Below are positions 1 to 8,751 of a stretch of DNA of 64,000 bases, in pieces (positions within the stretch are counted from its first letter, which is position 1; each line of letters opens with the position of its first letter). Location of the stretch: assembly GCA_030263805.2 (NCBI GenBank), contig CP136010.1, positions 4,417,001 to 4,481,000 of the forward strand, in the 5' to 3' direction. A program made the position numbers and the translations under genes. This DNA is from Pseudomonas sp. FeN3W (lineage in GTDB: Bacteria > Pseudomonadota > Gammaproteobacteria > Pseudomonadales > Pseudomonadaceae). The notes under the pieces were generated by a model that was not told the origin of the DNA, searched no databases, and worked only from the letters and a program-made list of their open reading frames with translations.

Positions 1-797
1 TGATCCGCTGCAGCGCACCGAGCGACCTGGTGCACGGGCTGCACAAGCCGGCGCTGTGCATCATCGTGCAGGGCAGCAAGGAGGTGCGGCTGGGCGATGA
101 GCTGTACACCTACGATGCGCTGCATTACCTGGTGGTATCGGTCACCGTACCGGTGGCCGGCCGCGTGCTGGAGGCCTCGTCCGGCGAGCCGTACCTGTGC
201 ATCCGCCTGGATATCGACCCGGCGATGGTCGCCACCCTGGTGGCCGAAAGCACGCCGTTGAGCCAGCCCCTGGAAGGACCGGCGCGCGGGGTATATCTGG
301 ATCGCATCGATGCGCCGTTGCTGGATGCCACGCTGCGCCTGGTGCGGCTCTTGGCCAGCCCGCAGGACATCCCGGTGCTGGCGCCGCTGGCGATGCGCGA
401 GATCTTCTACCGCCTGCTCTGCGGTCGGCAGGGGCGGCACCTGCACGAGATCGCGGTGCGCGACAGTCAGGGGCATCGCGTCACCCGCGCCATCGAATGG
501 CTTAACCGCAATTACGTCGAGCCGCTGCGTATCGAGGAGCTGGCGCAGCGGGTCAACCTCAGCAGCTCGACGCTGCATCACCGCTTCAAGGCGATCACCG
601 CGATGAGCCCGCTGCAATACCAGAAGCAGTTGCGCCTGCAGGAGGCACGGCGGCTGCTGATCGCCGAGGGGCTCGACGTTTCCAGCGCCGGCTACCGGGT
701 CGGCTACGAAAGCCCCTCGCAGTTCAGCCGCGAGTACAGCCGCCTGTTCGGCGCCTCGCCGGTGAAGGATTTGGCCCGACTGCGTAGCACTGCTTAA
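1..797 (+). CDS. AraC-family transcriptional regulator, 5' end cut by window edge
   Basis: The reading frame is open from the first bases of the window, so the N-terminus is missing; the GTG at 30 is internal rather than a true start. About 265 residues are visible. The first half matches the AraC_N sensor type (KPALCIIVQGSKEV, then a YLV.S...PV.GRV stretch). The C-terminal 100 residues hold the two AraC helix-turn-helix motifs, including LAQRVNLSSSTLHHRFK and GYESPSQFSREYSRLFG, close to the end of the protein as usual. It converges on an SDR/CMD gene pair ending 1 nt away. Regulators of this subtype often control neighbouring dehydrogenases, but the target here is unknown. The family is certain; the ligand is not. 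Confidence 0.92.
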   Translation, partial: IRCSAPSDLVHGLHKPALCIIVQGSKEVRLGDELYTYDALHYLVVSVTVPVAGRVLEASSGEPYLCIRLDIDPAMVATLVAESTPLSQPLEGPARGVYLDRIDAPLLDATLRLVRLLASPQDIPVLAPLAMREIFYRLLCGRQGRHLHEIAVRDSQGHRVTRAIEWLNRNYVEPLRIEELAQRVNLSSSTLHHRFKAITAMSPLQYQKQLRLQEARRLLIAEGLDVSSAGYRVGYESPSQFSREYSRLFGASPVKDLARLRSTA

Positions 798-798
798 C

Positions 799-1254
799 TC
801 AGCGTGCGACGGAGTCCGGCACCTCGCGCAATGCCTGGGCGGCGTCGATGGCGCGGGGAAAGCCGGCGGTCACGGTGGTCAGGTAGACCACCTCCTTCAG
901 CTCCTCGCGAGTGACACCCAGACGCAACGCGTAGCCGGCGTGGACCTTCATGTACTGAAGATTGCCCTGGGCGGCGAAGGCGGCGATCACGGCCAGCTGG
1001 CGGGTGCGGTCATCCAGCTCGCTGCGCCCCCAGACATCGCCCAGCGCGTATTCGGTGATGCCCTCGGCGAGAAACGGATAGTCCTCGCGCAGCGCTTCGA
1101 GCACGGGTTGCCCGGCGCCGCCGGACAGGTGATCCATCACCTCGACGCCACGTTCGTGGCGCTCGTTGCCGGCAGCTTCCAGCGAGGCGAAGGTCAGTGA
1201 GCCGAATACGGCCAGGCAGACTGCCGCCAGGGTGTTGCTGGTACGAAGGCTCAT
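799..1254 (-). CDS. Secreted carboxymuconolactone decarboxylase (CMD) family protein
   Basis: 151 residues starting at MSLRTS; the frame is open further upstream, but that part overlaps the preceding SDR gene. Residues 1-27 form a signal peptide (hydrophobic LAAVCLAVFGSLTFASLEAA). The remainder is a CMD/AhpD-like helical domain with RTRQLAVIAAFAAQGN and GVTREELKEVVYLTTVTAGFP. It lacks the CxxC of AhpD, so a peroxidase role is unlikely; gamma-carboxymuconolactone-decarboxylase-like proteins with signal peptides are common but poorly characterised. It starts 10 nt after the SDR stop and is probably cotranscribed with it. Confidence 0.85.
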   Translation of the reverse strand: MSLRTSNTLAAVCLAVFGSLTFASLEAAGNERHERGVEVMDHLSGGAGQPVLEALREDYPFLAEGITEYALGDVWGRSELDDRTRQLAVIAAFAAQGNLQYMKVHAGYALRLGVTREELKEVVYLTTVTAGFPRAIDAAQALREVPDSVAR

Positions 1255-1264
1255 GGCGGCGTCC

Positions 1265-2002
1265 TCAGTAGGGGCTGGCGGTGGGGCGCACCACCAGTTC
1301 GCTGATGTCGACTTCTGCCGGCTGGTCGATGGCATAGGCGATGGCGCGGGCGATGGCGTCGGCCGGAATGGCGATGCGGCGGAAGTCGTCCATGGCCGAG
1401 CGGGCGCTGTCATCGGAAATGCTGTCGGCCAGTTCCGATTCGGTGACGCCGGGCGAAATCAGGGTGACGCGAATATCGCCGCCGACCTCATGACGCAGGC
1501 CCTCGGAGATGGCGCGCACCGCATACTTGGTGGCGCAGTACACCGCTGCGGTCGGGCTCACCGCGTAGGCACCGATGGAGGCGATGTTGACGAACTGGCC
1601 GGCGCGCTGGCGCTGCATCAGCGGCAGGCCGGCGGCGATGCCGTGCAGCACGCCACGGATGTTCACGTCGATCATGCGGTTCCACTCGTCGACCTTCAGC
1701 GCGTCCAGCGGCGAAAGCGGCATCACCCCGGCGTTGTTGACGATCACGTCGACGCGGCCGAAACGCTGTTCGGCGAAGTCGACGAAGGCCTGGGTGTCCT
1801 CGCGGCTGGTGACGTCCAGCGCGCGACAGGCGGCAACGCCATCGCTTTCGCCGATCTCGGCGACCAGCTTTTCCAGCCGTTCCAGGCGCCGCGCGCCCAG
1901 CACGACAGTTGCGCCCTGGGCCGCCAGCAGGCGGGCCGTGGCTTCACCGATGCCGCTGCTGGCGCCGGTGATGAGTACGATTTTGCCGGTGATGTTCGAC
2001 AT
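1265..2002 (-). CDS. Short-chain dehydrogenase/reductase (SDR)
   Basis: A 245-residue classical SDR. The Rossmann glycine motif TGASSGIG lies near residue 12, NNAG near 85, a catalytic Ser in NIASIGAY, and the YxxxK motif in YCATKYA. The start MSNITGKIVLITG is the only sensible one: the upstream extension of the frame is arginine- and proline-rich shadow coding. It resembles the NADP-dependent YdfG/serine-dehydrogenase-like group of oxidoreductases; the substrate cannot be told. It forms an operon with the downstream CMD protein (10-nt gap) and converges with the AraC regulator. Confidence 0.92.
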   Translation of the reverse strand: MSNITGKIVLITGASSGIGEATARLLAAQGATVVLGARRLERLEKLVAEIGESDGVAACRALDVTSREDTQAFVDFAEQRFGRVDVIVNNAGVMPLSPLDALKVDEWNRMIDVNIRGVLHGIAAGLPLMQRQRAGQFVNIASIGAYAVSPTAAVYCATKYAVRAISEGLRHEVGGDIRVTLISPGVTESELADSISDDSARSAMDDFRRIAIPADAIARAIAYAIDQPAEVDISELVVRPTASPY

Positions 2003-2121
2003 GGGGTTGTCCTCCGCAGGATTCGGGCGACGTCGGTGACGCCGTGGTTCGAATGCTGCGATGGAGAACGGTGCCGGGGTTATGGCGATCCTGCCGGGCG
2101 CTTGCCTGATTCTGGCGCTGC

Positions 2122-2592
2122 CTACCAGATGCCTTCGTGCAGGGCGGCAGCCTCGTCCTCCAGCAGCGGGCCGACCACCTCGACCTTGCGCTGGCCGGCT
2201 TCGAAGACGATGCGGCACGGCAGGTCCAGCGTCGGGTTTTCCGGATGGTTGCCGGTGAGGTCCTTCAGGCTGCGCTCGGAGAGCCCGTAGACCACGCGCC
2301 CCAAGCCGACCCAGTAGGCGGCGCCGGCGCACATGGCGCAGGGCTCGGCGGAGGTGTACATGCTGCAGCGCGAGAGGAACTCCGGCGTGTAGCGGGTTGA
2401 GGCGCGGGTCATCAGCACCCGCTCGGCATGGCCGGTCATGTCGTGGTCGGGCATGTAGGCGTTGCCCTGTTCCAGCAGCACCTCACCGTCCGGCCCGACC
2501 AGGATGGCGCCGAACGGATGGGTGCCGTTTTCCAGCGCGCGGCGGGCGACGTCGAAGCTTCTGCGCAACAGGGCGATATCGTCGAGAGGCAT
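2122..2592 (-). CDS. Nucleoside/base deaminase (CDA/TadA-like, zinc-dependent)
   Basis: 156 residues of the cytidine/deoxycytidylate deaminase fold. The zinc and catalytic motif HAE is in TGHAERVLM, and the second zinc motif PCxxC is in SAEPCAMCAGA. The length and the spacing between motifs fit guanine deaminase/TadA-like proteins acting on a free base or nucleoside. It is the last gene of a minus-strand run with an NMT1-type ABC transporter (permease stop is 36 nt upstream), which suggests that it acts on an imported nitrogen heterocycle. Substrate assignment is inference only; tRNA adenosine deaminase is less likely because of the context. Confidence 0.88.
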   Translation of the reverse strand: MPLDDIALLRRSFDVARRALENGTHPFGAILVGPDGEVLLEQGNAYMPDHDMTGHAERVLMTRASTRYTPEFLSRCSMYTSAEPCAMCAGAAYWVGLGRVVYGLSERSLKDLTGNHPENPTLDLPCRIVFEAGQRKVEVVGPLLEDEAAALHEGIW

Positions 2593-2628
2593 GGTGTTAT
2601 CCAGACTGAAATGAATGAGCGGGTGGGC

Positions 2629-3408
2629 TCAATGCCCACCCTTGGGCAGGCTCCAGGGAAAGAAAACCTTCTGCAGCAAGCCGATCAGGTGGAACAGCAC
2701 CAGGCTGATCACCACCAGCATCATTAGCGCGGCGAAGGCCTGCGGCACCTGGAACATCGAGGTGGAGAAGTTGATGAAGTAGCCCAGGCCCTTCTCCGCG
2801 GCGACGAACTCGGCCACCACCGCGCCGATCACCGCCAGGGTGATGGAGATGCGCAGCGCCGAGAACAGATGCGGGATGGCGTAGGGCAGGCGGATGTTGC
2901 GGTATTCGCGGGCCTTGGAGGCGCCCAGCGAGCGCGACAGTTCCACCAGTTCCTCCGGCGTCGCCAGCAGGCCGGTGACGCAGGACACCACAATGGGGAA
3001 GAAGGCGATGAGGAAGGTGATGAACACCCGCGGCAGGTCGCCGGCGCCCATCACCACCACGATGATCGGTGCGACCGCGACGATCGGCGTGGACTGCACG
3101 ATCACCAGCAGCGGATACAGCGTGCGCGACATCACCCGTGAAGAGGCCAGGGCGATGGCCAGCGGGATGCCGATCAGGATCGACAGGCCGTAGCCCATCA
3201 GCGTCACTCGCAGGGTGGCGAAGATATGCTCGGCCCAGGCAGCGAGGCCGACCTTCTGCGTTGCCGCGAGAATGGCGCTGGGCGCGGGCAGCACGAAACT
3301 CGGCAGCTTGAGCAGGCGGCAGGCCGCTTCCCAGACCAGCAGCAGGGCGAGCAGGGCGAGCCAGGGCGCCAGGCGGTCGGCCTGGGCGCGCAGCTTAATG
3401 GTCGGCAT
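2629..3408 (-). CDS. ABC transporter permease, SsuC/TauC/NMT1-associated type
   Basis: A polytopic membrane protein of 259 residues from the MPTIKLR start, with about six hydrophobic helices and the BPD_transp_1 EAA-loop region (ELSRSLGASKAREYRNIRLPYAIPHLF split across the cytoplasmic loop). An alternative ATG at 3450 would overlap the upstream ATPase gene by 56 nt; the start at 3408 overlaps by 14 nt and is preferred. It forms the membrane channel for the ATPase (3395-4198) and the binding protein (4203-5180). The family imports sulfonates, taurine, nitrate, or pyrimidine and thiamine precursors; this one cannot be resolved from sequence. Confidence 0.9.
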   Translation of the reverse strand: MPTIKLRAQADRLAPWLALLALLLVWEAACRLLKLPSFVLPAPSAILAATQKVGLAAWAEHIFATLRVTLMGYGLSILIGIPLAIALASSRVMSRTLYPLLVIVQSTPIVAVAPIIVVVMGAGDLPRVFITFLIAFFPIVVSCVTGLLATPEELVELSRSLGASKAREYRNIRLPYAIPHLFSALRISITLAVIGAVVAEFVAAEKGLGYFINFSTSMFQVPQAFAALMMLVVISLVLFHLIGLLQKVFFPWSLPKGGH

Positions 3409-4198
3409 GGCGCGAGAAGACCTGGCGGCGGATATGGTTGGCGAGCTCATTGAAACGGGGCTCCGTGAGGGTTTGCATGGACCGCGGGCGCGGCAGGTCG
3501 ACGTCGATGATTTCCTGCACGCGGCCGGGGCGCGCCGACATCACCAGGATGCGGTCGGCCAGCAGCAGCGCTTCGGGAATCGAATGGGTGATGAACAGCA
3601 CCGTCTTCGGCCGCTGGGTCCAGATGTTCAGCAGCTCCAGGCTCAGCTCGTCGCGGGTCAGCGCATCGAGCGCCGAGAACGGCTCGTCCATCAGCAGGAT
3701 TTCCGGATCGTGCAGCAGGGCGCGAGCGATCGCCGCGCGCTGCTGCATGCCGCCGGAGAGTTCGTCCGGGCGCTTGTTGCCGAATTCCTTCAGCCCCACC
3801 AGTTCCAGCAGCTCCTCGCCGCGGGTGATTTCCTGGGCGGTGACGCGACCGTACTTGTGGCGCATGGGAAAGGTCAGGTTGTCGCGGATGTTCAGCCAGG
3901 GCAGCAGCGTCGGCTTCTGGAAGACGATGCCGATCTCGTCGCGCGGGCCGTCCACCGGGCTGCCGTAGATGCTGACCTGGCCGTGGGTCGGCCGTACCAG
4001 CCCGGCGAGGATGCGCAGCAGCGTGGACTTGCCGCAGCCCGAGGGGCCAAGCACGGCGATGAACTCGTGGCGGCCGATATCGAAGCTGGCATTGTCCAGC
4101 GCTACCACCTCGCTGCCGTCGGAGGAGGTGAAGACCTGGCTGACCCGGTCGAAACTGATGTTCGGGCGCGGCGTGGCGGGCAGGGCGGCGGCATTCAT
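3395..4198 (-). CDS. ABC transporter ATP-binding protein (SsuB/TauB-like)
   Basis: 267 residues with all ABC ATPase motifs in order: Walker A GPSGCGKST (about residue 57), Q-loop in VFQKPTLLPW, signature LSGGMQQR, Walker B LLMDEPFSALD and H-loop FITHSIPEA. It is the cytoplasmic motor of the NMT1-type transporter. The start ATG lies 4 nt after the stop of the binding-protein gene, so the genes are tightly coupled in the order binding protein, ATPase, permease. Confidence 0.94.
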   Translation of the reverse strand: MNAAALPATPRPNISFDRVSQVFTSSDGSEVVALDNASFDIGRHEFIAVLGPSGCGKSTLLRILAGLVRPTHGQVSIYGSPVDGPRDEIGIVFQKPTLLPWLNIRDNLTFPMRHKYGRVTAQEITRGEELLELVGLKEFGNKRPDELSGGMQQRAAIARALLHDPEILLMDEPFSALDALTRDELSLELLNIWTQRPKTVLFITHSIPEALLLADRILVMSARPGRVQEIIDVDLPRPRSMQTLTEPRFNELANHIRRQVFSRHADH

Positions 4199-4202
4199 GG
4201 CT

Positions 4203-5180
4203 TCACTCGCTCAGGCTGGCGTCGATGGCGCTGGCCGGGTCGAGGGCGTCTATCTGCATGCCCTGCGCCTTGGCGACCCATTCCCAGGTGGTGGCCAGAC
4301 GCTTGGCGTCGAAGCCCGGGCCCTCGGCATCGCTGATCTCGTTCTGCATCAGCGGCACGGATGCAGCGAATTGCTCTTCGGCCTGCTGCTCGTCGACTTC
4401 GGCGACCATTTTCTTCAACGCGGCGGCTGCGGCAGCCGGGTCGGCGATGGCATTCTTCTGCGCCTGCCGGTAGGCCTTGACGAACTTCTTCGCGACCTCG
4501 GGATTGCTCTGCACGAAGCGCTGCGACGCCACCAGCGACAGGCCGTAGCCCTCGAAGCCGTATTCCGACCAGGGAATGGTCTTCAGCGTCTTGTCCGCTT
4601 CGCCGAGGGCACGGACGAAGCCGGGCGCCACGGTCAGCCAGTTGATGGTGGCGTCCACCTTGCCGGTGGCGAGCATCGGCGCCAGCGCGCCGGGGTCGAG
4701 CTTGAGCAGCCTGACGCTGGCCGGGTCGATGCCGTTGCGCTCGAGCAGCAGCGGCCAGACCACGTTGGAGGCGGAGAAGGTCGGCGTGGCGACGGTCTTG
4801 CCGACGATGTCCTTGAAGCTCTCGATGCCCGAACCCTCGGTGGTGAACAGGGCATCCGGCTGCTTGTTGTAGATCGGCGCGACCGCCACCACCGGCACCT
4901 CGCCCTGGGCCTTGGCCTGCAACAGCGAGGCCAGGCCGGCGGAGCCGAAGTCGGCGCTGTTGGTGGCCAGTTTGGTCACCACGTCGCTGCCACCGCGGGC
5001 ACTGGCGATTTCCACTTCGATGCCTTCTGCGGCGAAGAGGCCCTGTTCGACACCGAGGTAGATCGCTGCCTTGTCGCCGGCCGGCAGCCAGTCGTTGAGC
5101 CAGCGCACCTTGTCGGCGGCCAGGGCGGATTGGCTGAACAGCGCGAACAGGGCGCTGGCGAGCAGGGTTTTGTTGAACAT
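4203..5180 (-). CDS. NMT1/THI5-like periplasmic substrate-binding protein
   Basis: 325 residues beginning MFNKTLLASALFALFSQSAL, a clear signal peptide cleaved near ALA-AD. The mature protein follows the NMT1 pattern: a WLNDWLPAGDKAAIY opening, GLFAAEGIEVEIA, GGSDVVTKLATNSADFG, and GKVDATINWLTVAPG. Longer versions of the frame upstream are not signal-like. Relatives bind thiamine pyrimidine precursors, nitrogen heterocycles or sulfonates. Its neighbours (base deaminase, 2OG-Fe oxygenase, hydrolase) favour a nitrogen heterocycle, but this is inference. Confidence 0.9.
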   Translation of the reverse strand: MFNKTLLASALFALFSQSALAADKVRWLNDWLPAGDKAAIYLGVEQGLFAAEGIEVEIASARGGSDVVTKLATNSADFGSAGLASLLQAKAQGEVPVVAVAPIYNKQPDALFTTEGSGIESFKDIVGKTVATPTFSASNVVWPLLLERNGIDPASVRLLKLDPGALAPMLATGKVDATINWLTVAPGFVRALGEADKTLKTIPWSEYGFEGYGLSLVASQRFVQSNPEVAKKFVKAYRQAQKNAIADPAAAAAALKKMVAEVDEQQAEEQFAASVPLMQNEISDAEGPGFDAKRLATTWEWVAKAQGMQIDALDPASAIDASLSE

Positions 5181-5230
5181 GGTGAAGCTCCTTGAAGGTT
5201 CGGCGTAATGAGCGCGATGCAATAAACGGG

Positions 5231-5980
5231 TCAGTGCACGGAATGTGGATGGCGCGTGAAGAAATCCAGCAGGGCGGCGAGCAGCGCGTCGGGCATGGCC
5301 AGTTGCGGCGCATGGCCGCAATCGAGCCGTACCTGCTCGGCGCCGGGCACCAGCTGTTGCATGCGCTGCTGCACCCGTGGCAGCACGGAGCGGTCCTGAG
5401 TGGCTTCGATATACAGCCGCGGCAGGCGGCCGAAACGCGCGGCTGTCCACTGCGCGGCGATATCGCGGCCGCCGTCGGGCTGCACCGTCAGGCGGCGTGC
5501 GGCAGTGATCGCGGCCTGCACTGGTGCATCGTGAAAGAACACCGCGCAGGCAGCATCGCTGGGTACGCGGCTGCCACCGGGGGCGGCTTCGAGATAGGGA
5601 CCGATGCCGCTGACTTCAGGAAAGTCGCTGGCGAGCTCGGCGCAGAGTTCAGCGAAGCCCATGCCGCTGGGCAGCATCATCCCGGCGACATAGGTGACCC
5701 CGGCAATGCGCTCGGCGTAATGCTCGGCCACGGCGGTGGCGGTGATGCCGCCGCCGGAATGCGCGACCAGCTGGATCGGGCCGGGCAGCGTCTCGATCAA
5801 TGCGCCGATGTGTTCGACGTAGCGCTGCAGCGAGACCTCGGCGAGCGGCGTGGCGTCGCTGCCATTGCCCGGCAGGTCGACCGCGTGGGGCCTGTGGCCG
5901 GCGCCGCGCAGGCCGTCCTGCAGCGAGTCCCAGACCCAGCTACCGGCCCAGGCCCCGTGGATGAGGACGATGTCAGCCAT
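5231..5980 (-). CDS. Alpha/beta-fold hydrolase (esterase-like)
   Basis: 249 residues, one alpha/beta-hydrolase domain. HGAWAGSWVW near the N-terminus supplies the oxyanion region, the nucleophile elbow is AHSGGG (about residue 74), the acid is probably D in EATQDRS, and the base is H in DCGHAP. It looks like the salicylate-esterase/MhpC-like small hydrolases. The start ATG overlaps the end of the upstream oxygenase gene by 8 nt, so both are translated from one message. The role is probably hydrolysis of an oxygenated intermediate. Confidence 0.9.
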   Translation of the reverse strand: MADIVLIHGAWAGSWVWDSLQDGLRGAGHRPHAVDLPGNGSDATPLAEVSLQRYVEHIGALIETLPGPIQLVAHSGGGITATAVAEHYAERIAGVTYVAGMMLPSGMGFAELCAELASDFPEVSGIGPYLEAAPGGSRVPSDAACAVFFHDAPVQAAITAARRLTVQPDGGRDIAAQWTAARFGRLPRLYIEATQDRSVLPRVQQRMQQLVPGAEQVRLDCGHAPQLAMPDALLAALLDFFTRHPHSVH

Positions 5981-6953
5981 AGGTCCTCCGGTACATCTCG
6001 CGGTGGTGCTCTTCCACCGTGACCGCGGGGTAGCGCGGCGCCTCGCCGGGCGCGAGGCAGGTCGGCAAACACTCGACCACATGGTCCGGGTTGCCGCTGA
6101 AGAAGAACGGCACGCTGTAGCGCTCGCGTCCGGAAATGTTGACCACCCGGTGCAACGTCGAGCGGTACTGATCGTTGGTCCAGCGGGCGATCATGTCGCC
6201 GAGGTTGACCACGTAGGTGCCGGGCACGGGCGCCGCGTGAATCCAGCTCTTGCTGTGGCGATCCCAGACCTGCAAGCCGGGGTTGTCGTCCTGCAAAAGC
6301 AGCGTCAGCCCGCCGAAATCGGTATGCGCGCCGCAGCCCTTCTCGCCGGGCGCGGCGTTGGCCGGCTGCGGCGGGTAATGCAGCAGGCGTAGGGTGCTCA
6401 TGGAGTCGCGGCAGAAGCTGGCGAAATGTTCCTCTGGCAGTTGCAGCGACAGCGCGATGGCGCCCATCAGCCGTGCCGCCAGCGCATTCATCGCGTCGCG
6501 ATAGCGCTCCATGGTCGGGCGAAAGTTCGCAAGCTCGCTCGGCCACTGGTTGGCGCCGTGGTTGAAGCGCCCGGCCAATACCCGCGGGTCGTCCTCGGCC
6601 AGCTCCTCGCCGATGTAGAAGCCCTCCTTGAGATCGGCCGGCGCACCGGCTTCCAGCACCTGCCCGCGCAACGGCTCATAGCCGCGATTGGCCTTCGAGA
6701 ACACCTTGTCCAGCGCACGCTTGCTGGCCTCCGGTTGGGCGAAGAAGTCTTGTGCCTGCTCGAACACCGCCTGCTGCAGCGCCGGGTCGACGCCATGGTT
6801 GGCGATGCAGAAGAAGCCGACCTCGCGACAGGCCGCGCCGATGCGTTCGGCCACGGTGCGGCGCTCGGCAAGCTCGGGAGAAAACAGCCCGGCGATGTCG
6901 ATCAGCGGCAGCGCCGCGGCTTCGAGGTGGCGGGCACAAAGGGCGTCGTTCAT
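5973..6953 (-). CDS. 2-oxoglutarate/Fe(II)-dependent oxygenase, isopenicillin-N-synthase-like
   Basis: 326 residues, the usual length for the family. An N-terminal DIOX_N region (LPLIDIAGLF, REVGFFCIANHGVD) is followed by the jelly-roll core with iron ligands HxD in AHTDFGG (about residue 208) and H in TLHRVVN (about 268), and the RxS 2-oxoglutarate motif in RYSVPFFF. The family includes fungal thymine-7-hydroxylase as well as many hydroxylases of small molecules. It is the first gene of a run with a hydrolase, ABC transporter and base deaminase. A role in oxidising an imported heterocycle is plausible but unproven. Confidence 0.92.
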   Translation of the reverse strand: MNDALCARHLEAAALPLIDIAGLFSPELAERRTVAERIGAACREVGFFCIANHGVDPALQQAVFEQAQDFFAQPEASKRALDKVFSKANRGYEPLRGQVLEAGAPADLKEGFYIGEELAEDDPRVLAGRFNHGANQWPSELANFRPTMERYRDAMNALAARLMGAIALSLQLPEEHFASFCRDSMSTLRLLHYPPQPANAAPGEKGCGAHTDFGGLTLLLQDDNPGLQVWDRHSKSWIHAAPVPGTYVVNLGDMIARWTNDQYRSTLHRVVNISGRERYSVPFFFSGNPDHVVECLPTCLAPGEAPRYPAVTVEEHHREMYRRTYG

Positions 6954-7414
6954 ATGTCAGTCCTGCTCTGCCGGCGGCGGAATGGCGGCCGGCGAGCGCA
7001 GTATCTGGCGGGTCTTGCTGTACGCAGAAGCAGAGAATATCGAGCACGCCGATGCTGTTTCGGCAGCAGCGGTCAATGCCTCATTGCGAGGCGGTGATTG
7101 CGTGTTAATGGTGCGTTTCGAGAGGTGGCGAGGCTTCTGGCTTGGAGAGGCAGCACGCTATTGAAAGGACGGGCGAGCGCACCGTATCAGAGCGCTCGGC
7201 GATCCATTTCAGGCGTAAATATTTTTCACCGTGCGGCGTGTCGCGGCTTGGGCGTCCACGCTCCAGCTTGGGAACGACCGGTTTTGAGGTTAGGCCTAGG
7301 TGGAGCGCGGAGGGTGCTGCGGGTGGGAGAACGAGCGTCATCGGCAAATTACAGAGGCATGGCCAGGCCTAGGTCGATTTGCCCGCGCTGGCTGAACCGA
7401 TGATCGATATTTTT
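6954..7414. other. Intergenic region with a decayed REP-like element
   Basis: 461 nt without a convincing gene. It must contain the promoter of the minus-strand oxygenase operon, but no clear -35/-10 pair was picked. A REP-like palindrome sits at 7253-7277. Short open frames on both strands here have no recognisable similarity. Confidence 0.6.
7253..7277. repeat. REP-like palindrome (GCTCCAGC-centred Pseudomonas repeat)
   Basis: An imperfect inverted repeat whose arms read CGTCCACGCTCCA and GCTTGGGAACG. It resembles a dispersed palindrome common in Pseudomonas intergenic DNA, here slightly decayed. Confidence 0.6.
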
Positions 7415-7861
7415 TCACTGTTGCGCTCCTTCGGGCATATCGCCAGGCGTTTGATCAGGCTGTGTGTGCCGCGAGCAGTCCGTAGGGGGCTCGTGCCACG
7501 GCGCTTTGGACGCCAGGTGAATGTGCTTTCGCTTTGCTGAAGTAAAGGCGCTGTCCAGGGTACCCAAAGCGATCGAGATCCAGTCGGAGTACTCGCCATG
7601 GTCTTTCGACCAGAACAGCGAAGAACCGCAGCGAGTGCAGAATTGCCGTACTACCGATGCGGATGACGTGAAGAACGTGATGCTCTCTGCACCCGTCAGG
7701 ATGCGAAGGTCGCTACGCGAAACACTGCCGTAACTGGCGAACGCGGCCCCATGACTTTTCCGGCACTGATTGCAATGGCAATGGCTTACTGCTTTTGGTG
7801 GGGTGAGCGTTTCGTATCTCACCGTGCCGCAAAGGCAGCTGCCTTGGAAAGCTTCGGTCAA
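7415..7861 (-). CDS. GFA-domain (CENP-V/GFA) zinc protein
   Basis: 148 residues. The zinc-binding pattern of the glutathione-dependent formaldehyde-activating family is complete: CLCG near residue 9, HCHCNQCRKSHG near 27-40, and FCTRCGSSLF near 74. A stop codon lies six codons upstream in the same frame and the only usable start between is TTG at 7861, so this gene apparently uses TTG. The family name reflects one member; most have no known substrate. It stands alone between intergenic stretches. Confidence 0.88.
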   Translation of the reverse strand: MTEAFQGSCLCGTVRYETLTPPKAVSHCHCNQCRKSHGAAFASYGSVSRSDLRILTGAESITFFTSSASVVRQFCTRCGSSLFWSKDHGEYSDWISIALGTLDSAFTSAKRKHIHLASKAPWHEPPTDCSRHTQPDQTPGDMPEGAQQ

Positions 7862-7963
7862 GTTGTGGCGCTCCGTTCAAGGTAAGCGGTAATTCGATGT
7901 AGGGCATTTGGGCAGCCATTCCAATCGCGTCTGCGCATATATCGGTCAGCAGCCGAGCGTGGC

Positions 7964-8467
7964 TCAGTCAAGCAACGCTGTCTCTTGCCTGAAAATGCGG
8001 AAACCTCGCGCCTGATAGTTTGCAAGTGCTGCAGGATGGTCCAGGGTGCAGGTATGTACCCAGGCCCGCCGGGTCTCAGGCCATGCCCAGGCGCTCTCGA
8101 TTGCATGGCTCAACAGGGGGCCACCGAAGCCTCTGCTCAGAAACTGCGGTGCCAGGCCAAAGTAGCGAATCTCAACGTTGAAGTCGGCAGCCTGATGCAG
8201 TTCGTAATAGCCGGCGATGGCGCCTTTGTAATAGGCGACCCACGTTCGATGGCAGGGTTGTTCGACTAACGCCTGCCAGTCCGCGATGCTCCATGTATCC
8301 AGATCGCTCCATTCCCATTGCTTTCCCACCAGTTGGTACAGAAAACGGTTGAGTTCCGGCTGAGGCACTTCGCACTCGATGATCTGAAGCTCGGCGGGCA
8401 ACGGTTTTGGCCGGAGTTCAGTAGCGGACATCATTTCCAGGTAGTAGGTGGTGTACGTGCGGTCCAT
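7964..8467 (-). CDS. GNAT-family N-acetyltransferase
   Basis: 167 residues from MDRTYTTYYLEM; the frame is open upstream, but that extension lacks a good start. The acetyl-CoA-binding fold is visible as GYYELHQ (beta4), IRYFGLAPQFLSRGFGGPLLSHAI (motif A, split here as Q/RxxGxG/A-like RGFGG) and ALANYQARGFRIF (motif B with the typical YxxxGF). The substrate is unknown. It is divergently placed to the ubiB-like gene, with a 284-nt shared upstream region. Confidence 0.88.
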   Translation of the reverse strand: MDRTYTTYYLEMMSATELRPKPLPAELQIIECEVPQPELNRFLYQLVGKQWEWSDLDTWSIADWQALVEQPCHRTWVAYYKGAIAGYYELHQAADFNVEIRYFGLAPQFLSRGFGGPLLSHAIESAWAWPETRRAWVHTCTLDHPAALANYQARGFRIFRQETALLD

Positions 8468-8751
8468 CTGGAGCCTTCCGTAGATGCAGTAGCTCAGCCT
8501 AACATCAGAAGCCGGGACGACAGAAAGGACCGGGGCGGACACGCATCTTGATCAGGCTTTGCCAATTGCCTGCCTTGGCTCCGGCGCCGTTTTCAGGTGG
8601 CGAGGCCGACTGCAACGCCATTCCATCGGCCGCTTCGCTTGTTGTCCTCGGACTGCTTTGAACGCCTCCACTACGCAGACTGTAACCATTGCGCCTTGGA
8701 TCACACGCCGGGCTGGCCCATGATCGGCCTTTGCCTTCGCGGGTCGCCTGC

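Noticed and set aside
7105..7347. 80-residue ORF upstream of the oxygenase operon
   Set aside because: It overlaps a REP-like palindrome (spurious LERGRP-type translations of this repeat are common) and has no ribosome-binding site.
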